Shown here piece by piece: positions 5,912 through 8,511 of a stretch of DNA of 8,511 nucleotides. The notes beneath the pieces are model-generated. The model saw nothing but the letters and a program-made list of their open reading frames with translations. It had not been told where the DNA came from and did not search any database. Position 1 is the first letter of the stretch. Every line of letters begins with the position of its first letter. Made by a program: the position numbers and the translations under genes. Source of the DNA: JAUSEW01 sp964414015 (GTDB taxonomy: Bacteria; Patescibacteriota; Microgenomatia; Levybacterales; UBA12049); the NCBI GenBank assembly GCA_964414015.1, contig CAYPUE010000030.1, forward strand, positions 1 through 8,511, in the 5' to 3' direction.

Positions 5912-5985
5912 GTGGATCGGGATGGAATCGCGGACCATGTACTTGTCACCTCAGGCGACCGTTCTACCAGTGAATTTTGTGGGTA
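5912..5985 (-). pseudogene. tRNA-Ile-like relic
   Basis: Read on the minus strand, 5974-5960 is identical over 15 nt to the D-arm region of the tRNA-Ile at 6878-6892. Also, 5938-5932 and 5929-5912 match 7 and 18 nt of its T arm and 3' acceptor strand, split by a 2-nt insertion (GC) in the T loop. The 5' acceptor strand does not match: the bases before the D arm (about CCCACAA) cannot pair with CCGATCC. The anticodon arm is changed to a 5-bp stem with a 5-nt loop, and the outer T-stem pair is C-C. This is a broken copy or a distant derelict, inverted relative to the intact gene. Confidence 0.7.
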
Positions 5986-5999
5986 GCCATGGAATCAAA

Positions 6000-6665
6000 T
6001 TATAATCTATTTCCTACTTTTTTGAGTCCTAAATTATTAAACATTATGGCAAAATTCCTAAAATATAATAGTCCGCCAAGCCCAACAAATCGCAAGTTAT
6101 GAATATACCAAGTCGGTAATTTGATATCGTAATCTCCCGGCGGATATCCATAAGCTTTAAATTTTTCTTCGGGCATAGGATGTGAATTATCTGGGGAAAA
6201 TACTCTTTGACAATACCCTTTTCTTACCAAGGCTATGCTCGTAGCATCTCCCTTGTTATAATCAACTTCTACAAATCCTGTCTCACCAGGACTGACAGTA
6301 ACAGCAAAATCTTTGAAATAGATTATTTCATTAGCTTGGGTTATTCGATTAACATGGGCTACTCCTTCTTCTGTTACTTCCATTCCAAGATGAACCCCTA
6401 ATTTTCTTTCTATTTCGGCAACATCCTGACGGATTGAACTGGGAACAGACATTGCTACTTCTGCTGCAAATTCTTTCGTGTAAACTAAAGGAGACAGGAA
6501 TATATCGGGATGAACGGGTATTGCATTAGGTTCCAAAATTACTAAAGAGCTATTCGGTGTAATAAAATCTCCGTAGCTTAAAAACGGTGCTGTTGCGGCC
6601 GGCATGTATTCCCCTTTCTTGGGCAACAAGGGCTGACCAAACTCTGCCTTATTATCAGGACTCAT
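6000..6665 (-). CDS. Orphan protein of unknown function
   Basis: I do not recognise this 221-residue protein. The ATG at 6665 is chosen because an extended -10 (TGC-TACAAT) ends 6 nt before it. The frame stays open further upstream to 6836, but that part would run antisense through tRNA-Cys and its promoter, and its sequence is unlike protein. The N terminus is Pro-rich (FGQPLLPKKGEYMPAATAP). A mixed alpha/beta middle contains SSIRQDVAEIERKLGVHLGMEV (about 75-96), with FKDFAVTVSPGETGFVEVDY after it. The C terminus has a hydrophobic stretch (FVGLGGLLYFRNFAIMF) too polar at its edges to call a membrane helix. No signal peptide, cysteine cluster or nucleotide-binding motif is visible. It lies between a tRNA relic and intact tRNAs, a position typical of acquired genes. 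Confidence 0.6.
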   Translation of the reverse strand: MSPDNKAEFGQPLLPKKGEYMPAATAPFLSYGDFITPNSSLVILEPNAIPVHPDIFLSPLVYTKEFAAEVAMSVPSSIRQDVAEIERKLGVHLGMEVTEEGVAHVNRITQANEIIYFKDFAVTVSPGETGFVEVDYNKGDATSIALVRKGYCQRVFSPDNSHPMPEEKFKAYGYPPGDYDIKLPTWYIHNLRFVGLGGLLYFRNFAIMFNNLGLKKVGNRL

Positions 6666-6671
6666 CGGCGA

Positions 6672-6701
6672 ATTGTAGCAGAAATAATCAGAAAATTCCA
6701 A
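6672..6701 (-). promoter_or_regulatory. Promoter of the orphan gene
   Basis: On the minus strand TTGGAA (6701-6696) is followed after 18 nt by TACAAT (6677-6672), which is preceded by TGC, making an extended -10. The ATG at 6665 is 6 nt further on, predicting a leaderless mRNA. No SD is present. Confidence 0.65.
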
Positions 6702-6731
6702 TTTAGCGTCAGCCGTAATTAGTGAACGTGA

Positions 6732-6760
6732 TTGGAATCTGAATTTATTTATGCTAAACT
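6732..6760 (+). promoter_or_regulatory. Promoter of the tRNA-Cys/tRNA-Ile transcript
   Basis: TTGGAA at 6732-6737 and TAAACT at 6755-6760 are separated by 17 nt, and TATGC directly precedes the -10 as in the other extended -10 boxes of this window. Transcription should start near 6767, giving a leader of about 24 nt before tRNA-Cys. Confidence 0.7.
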
Positions 6761-6776
6761 TGAGAGTAGTTGACAA

Positions 6777-6793
6777 GCCAAGTTTTACTTGGC
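6777..6793 (+). repeat. Hairpin spanning the 5' end of tRNA-Cys
   Basis: GCCAAGT at 6777-6783 and ACTTGGC at 6787-6793 pair perfectly over 7 bp around a TTT loop. The last three bases (GGC) are also the first three of mature tRNA-Cys, so the leader hairpin and the acceptor stem cannot form together. Confidence 0.65.
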
Positions 6794-6866
6794 GCGATGG
6801 TGAAGCGGTTAACACAGCTGTTTGCAAAACAGCCATTCGCCGGTTCGAATCCGACTCGCGCCTCCA
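6791..6866 (+). tRNA. tRNA-Cys (anticodon GCA)
   Basis: The acceptor stem GGCGCGA/TCGCGCC (6791-6797 with 6856-6862) is perfect. The D arm has a 3-bp GTG/CAC stem. The anticodon stem GCTGT/ACAGC encloses loop TTGCAAA with anticodon GCA at 6824-6826, and the T loop is TTCGAAT. The discriminator is T6863, the base required by cysteinyl-tRNA synthetase, and CCA is encoded at 6864-6866. The T stem has one C-A mismatch (6840 with 6854). The neighbouring tRNA-Ile begins after one base, so both come from one transcript. Confidence 0.96.
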
Positions 6867-6867
6867 A

Positions 6868-6939
6868 GGATCGGTAGTTCACTGGTAGAACGCTTCACTG
6901 ATAATGAAGAAGTAGATGGTCCGATTCCATCCCGATCCA
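6868..6939 (+). tRNA. tRNA-Ile (anticodon GAT)
   Basis: The acceptor stem GGATCGG/CCGATCC (6868-6874 with 6932-6938) is perfect. The D arm is GTTC/GAAC, and the anticodon stem CTTCA/TGAAG holds loop CTGATAA with GAT at 6900-6902. The T stem is GATGG/CCATC with discriminator A6939. CCA is not encoded (CCC follows), unlike tRNA-Cys, so a CCA-adding enzyme is needed. The T loop reads TCCGATT: the base at position 55, nearly always T (pseudouridine), is C. Confidence 0.93.
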
Positions 6940-6983
6940 CCCACAAAAAAAATCCGCTTATTCTTCCAGTTGTCTCTAAAATT

Positions 6984-8291
6984 TTAGGCGGGGTGGATGT
7001 AATTATACGTTATGAGAATATTGCCAAAAATCAGAAGATAGAACCACGCGTGAGATAGAATATTCAACCACTTTTCTTTTTTCCAAAGCAAAAGAATAAT
7101 CAGCGGAACGAACATTGCGATAAGCTGGATACGGAATTGCATTGCGGTTAAACCGAAGTTTTCCTGATATAAAAGATTTATTTCCGATAATCCAACAAAT
7201 AAAAGCATCACAAAAACATACCAATTTTTCTCTTTAAAACCTTCCACCAGTAAGTTAGCGCTGGCTATTGCCATAAATGGGAAAAGGGGAATTATATACC
7301 AGCCCATCTCCCCTCCTGAAGTTAAGGAAGCAATAAGAGTAAGAAGATAAAATAATGCAGGAATAAGAACGATTTTATTTTTTTTGTAATCGGAAAAGCT
7401 CAAAAATAAAGATATAAACCCAAAGAAATACCATCCGTCATGAAAAACTTTATTGACGATAATCGGGGTTGAAAGTATATAGGTAAAAGTTTCCGGACCG
7501 ATTATTCTGCCTGATTGAAGAAAAAGTATTTGCAGAAAAACCTCCTTGTCGAAATAAAAACCATACGCTACATATAATGCTACGAAAAATAACACTACTA
7601 AAGCCATTGATAATGTCTTTTTTAATCCGGCTTTTTCGGCTATAAAAAGGAATGACGTTGCCAAAAACAAAGCTATCCCGAGCTCTTTCGTCCAAAAAGC
7701 TAACCCGCATAAGATACCAATTAAGATAGATTTTTTATAACTTATGCTTTTTGCCCATAAACTAAATAAATATATCGCAAGTAAAAATAAAGGGGTAAGT
7801 AAATTTTCCGCCAAGACAACCCGGCCGTTCATAACAAAAATTGTTGCAGTTGTATAAATCAGAAGAGCGAAAATTCCGGTTTTGTAACTGTAAAGCCTTT
7901 TCGCTAATAGGAAAACAAAAACTGCGGAAACCATTGATAAAATAATTGGCATAAGCCGCACGGTTTTTAAATCCACTTTCAGAAAAGTATCCTGTCCAAA
8001 TAAAATCGCGAAGCCTCCGACCAAAAGTCCGTTTAAGGGCGTGTGATCGAAATAAGGATAAACCATTGGAAAATAAATCTTATCAATAGTTAAATCGTAT
8101 CTGTGCTGGTACGCTGTAAATGCTGACCAAGAAATCGGCAAATGTTTCGTCCAAAGGCTTATCCCCTGAAAAGAATAGGAATATTCGTCTGAAGTTGCTC
8201 CGCGCTGGGGATATATTGAGTAGTTATGGAGTTTGAGAATTAAGGCTACTGCCAAGATAAAAATTACTAATATAACTTTTAACTTACCCAT
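6984..8291 (-). CDS. Polytopic GT-C glycosyltransferase (PMT/ArnT-like)
   Basis: This 435-residue integral membrane protein has about ten or more hydrophobic helices, the first at residues 5-22. The first outer loop contains D35-E36 in TSDEYSYSFQGISLW, the acidic site of GT-C enzymes of the protein mannosyltransferase/ArnT type, followed by YFDHTPLNGLLVGGFAILFG (80-99) and VRLMPIILSMVSAVFVFLLAKRL (111-133). RVVLAENLLTPLFLL (157-171) and a late outer GEMGWYIIPLFPF also fit. Such enzymes use lipid-phosphate-linked sugars to glycosylate lipids or proteins on the outer face of the membrane; donor and acceptor cannot be read from sequence. It is monocistronic, with a strong promoter whose -10 ends 5 nt before the ATG. 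Its 3' end converges on tRNA-Ile with 44 nt between. Confidence 0.85.
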   Translation of the reverse strand: MGKLKVILVIFILAVALILKLHNYSIYPQRGATSDEYSYSFQGISLWTKHLPISWSAFTAYQHRYDLTIDKIYFPMVYPYFDHTPLNGLLVGGFAILFGQDTFLKVDLKTVRLMPIILSMVSAVFVFLLAKRLYSYKTGIFALLIYTTATIFVMNGRVVLAENLLTPLFLLAIYLFSLWAKSISYKKSILIGILCGLAFWTKELGIALFLATSFLFIAEKAGLKKTLSMALVVLFFVALYVAYGFYFDKEVFLQILFLQSGRIIGPETFTYILSTPIIVNKVFHDGWYFFGFISLFLSFSDYKKNKIVLIPALFYLLTLIASLTSGGEMGWYIIPLFPFMAIASANLLVEGFKEKNWYVFVMLLFVGLSEINLLYQENFGLTAMQFRIQLIAMFVPLIILLLWKKEKWLNILSHAWFYLLIFGNILITYNYIHPA

Positions 8292-8296
8292 AGCTT

Positions 8297-8325
8297 AATT
8301 TACCAACATCAAATCCCTTTGTAAA
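8297..8325 (-). promoter_or_regulatory. Promoter of the GT-C glycosyltransferase
   Basis: On the minus strand TTTACA (8325-8320) and TAAATT (8302-8297) are 17 nt apart, with TGG before the -10 (extended form). The ATG at 8291 follows after 5 nt, again predicting a leaderless transcript. Confidence 0.7.
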
Positions 8326-8436
8326 TACCCGTTAAAAGTTAATTATAAAAATCAGGAAGTGGTAGGAAAACTAATAAATAGAATTCTTCCACCTTGATGG
8401 CGGAATAAGTGCTATTCACACTTAGGTGTACTTATA

Positions 8437-8493
8437 TTAGTCTTTGGTCTTTTGTCGTTAGCTATTAGCTAAAGACTAGCGACCAATCGCTAA
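8437..8493. repeat. Two facing arrays of four heptamers in the intergenic tail
   Basis: On the plus strand 8437-8464 is four units (TTAGTCT, TTGGTCT, TTTGTCG, TTAGCTA). On the minus strand 8493-8466 is four units of the same kind (TTAGCGA, TTGGTCG, CTAGTCT, TTAGCTA). The two arrays meet head to head, forming an imperfect inverted repeat, as in the folC element at 3300-3360. The rest of 8326-8511 shows no gene I can support. Confidence 0.75.
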
Positions 8494-8511
8494 CTTTCCG
8501 TACCTTCTCTC

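Noticed and set aside
5912..5985. A functional or split tRNA on the minus strand
   Set aside because: The 5' acceptor strand cannot pair with CCGATCC, the anticodon loop is not 7 nt with a 5-bp stem, and the T loop has two extra bases. A split tRNA would need a separate 5' piece, which I do not see, and the D arm is already present here.
6770..6775. TTGACA as a -35 box upstream of tRNA-Cys
   Set aside because: It is the perfect hexamer, but no -10 lies 16-18 nt downstream; that position is inside the tRNA acceptor stem. TTGGAA/TAAACT upstream is a complete pair.
6666..6836. 57-codon upstream extension of the orphan gene on the minus strand
   Set aside because: It runs antisense through the start of tRNA-Cys and both divergent promoters, and an extended -10 6 nt before the internal ATG marks the likely start.
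6945..6990. Terminator of the GT-C gene using the T8 run on the minus strand
   Set aside because: The run is preceded only by a CCGC/GCGG pairing with a loop of about 30 nt and an AT-only palindrome at 6976-6987, too weak to call.
8468..8511. C-terminus of a gene entering from the right on the minus strand
   Set aside because: One frame is open for about 14 codons to a TAA at the repeat array, but it is too short to judge and has no recognisable sequence.

Overview
The window looks like a piece of an AT-rich bacterial chromosome, most likely from the Candidate Phyla Radiation (Patescibacteria). This is an inference from gene style: many small proteins with short spacers, several start codons without a Shine-Dalgarno sequence, a Doc-type toxin with a tiny upstream partner, and an 87-residue coiled-coil/two-helix membrane protein of a type I associate with those genomes. 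TGA serves as a stop in several genes (the small antitoxin-like ORF, the carbonic anhydrase-like gene, dcd), so the recoded-TGA lineages are unlikely.

Layout. 1-593 (+): a 44-codon ORF overlapping a Doc/Fic toxin gene. 683-946 (-): the small membrane protein, convergent with doc. 1044-4669 (-): a compact five-gene cluster, transcribed in the order beta-carbonic anhydrase-like protein, folC, dcd, tmk, Dcd/dUTPase-fold protein. The first two genes overlap by GTGA and dcd/tmk overlap by ATGA. 4745-5905 (+): a divergent 386-residue protein with a carbonic anhydrase-like CxDxR motif. 5912-5985 (-): a degenerate tRNA-like relic. 6000-6665 (-): an orphan protein. 6791-6939 (+): tRNA-Cys(GCA) and tRNA-Ile(GAT), one base apart, with a good promoter. 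6984-8291 (-): a polytopic GT-C glycosyltransferase. 8292-8511: a promoter and a repeat-rich tail.

The minus-strand cluster fits thymidylate supply. Dcd makes dUTP from dCTP, folates (FolC) carry the one-carbon unit for dTMP synthesis, and Tmk phosphorylates dTMP. The last protein has the Dcd/dUTPase fold, but residues aligned with the catalytic Glu and Asp are Gly and Gln.

Three patterns cut across the genes. First, short arrays of four heptamers (one of octamers) occur at 1592-1619, 2949-2980, 3043-3070, 3300-3360 and 8437-8493. Three of these sites lie inside folC, in frame, and two are built as facing inverted arrays. Second, at five start codons a -10 box ends only 5-7 nt upstream, often as an extended TGC-TATAAT-like element, implying leaderless mRNAs. 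Third, two proteins with beta-carbonic-anhydrase motifs are transcribed back to back from promoters whose -35 hexamers touch.
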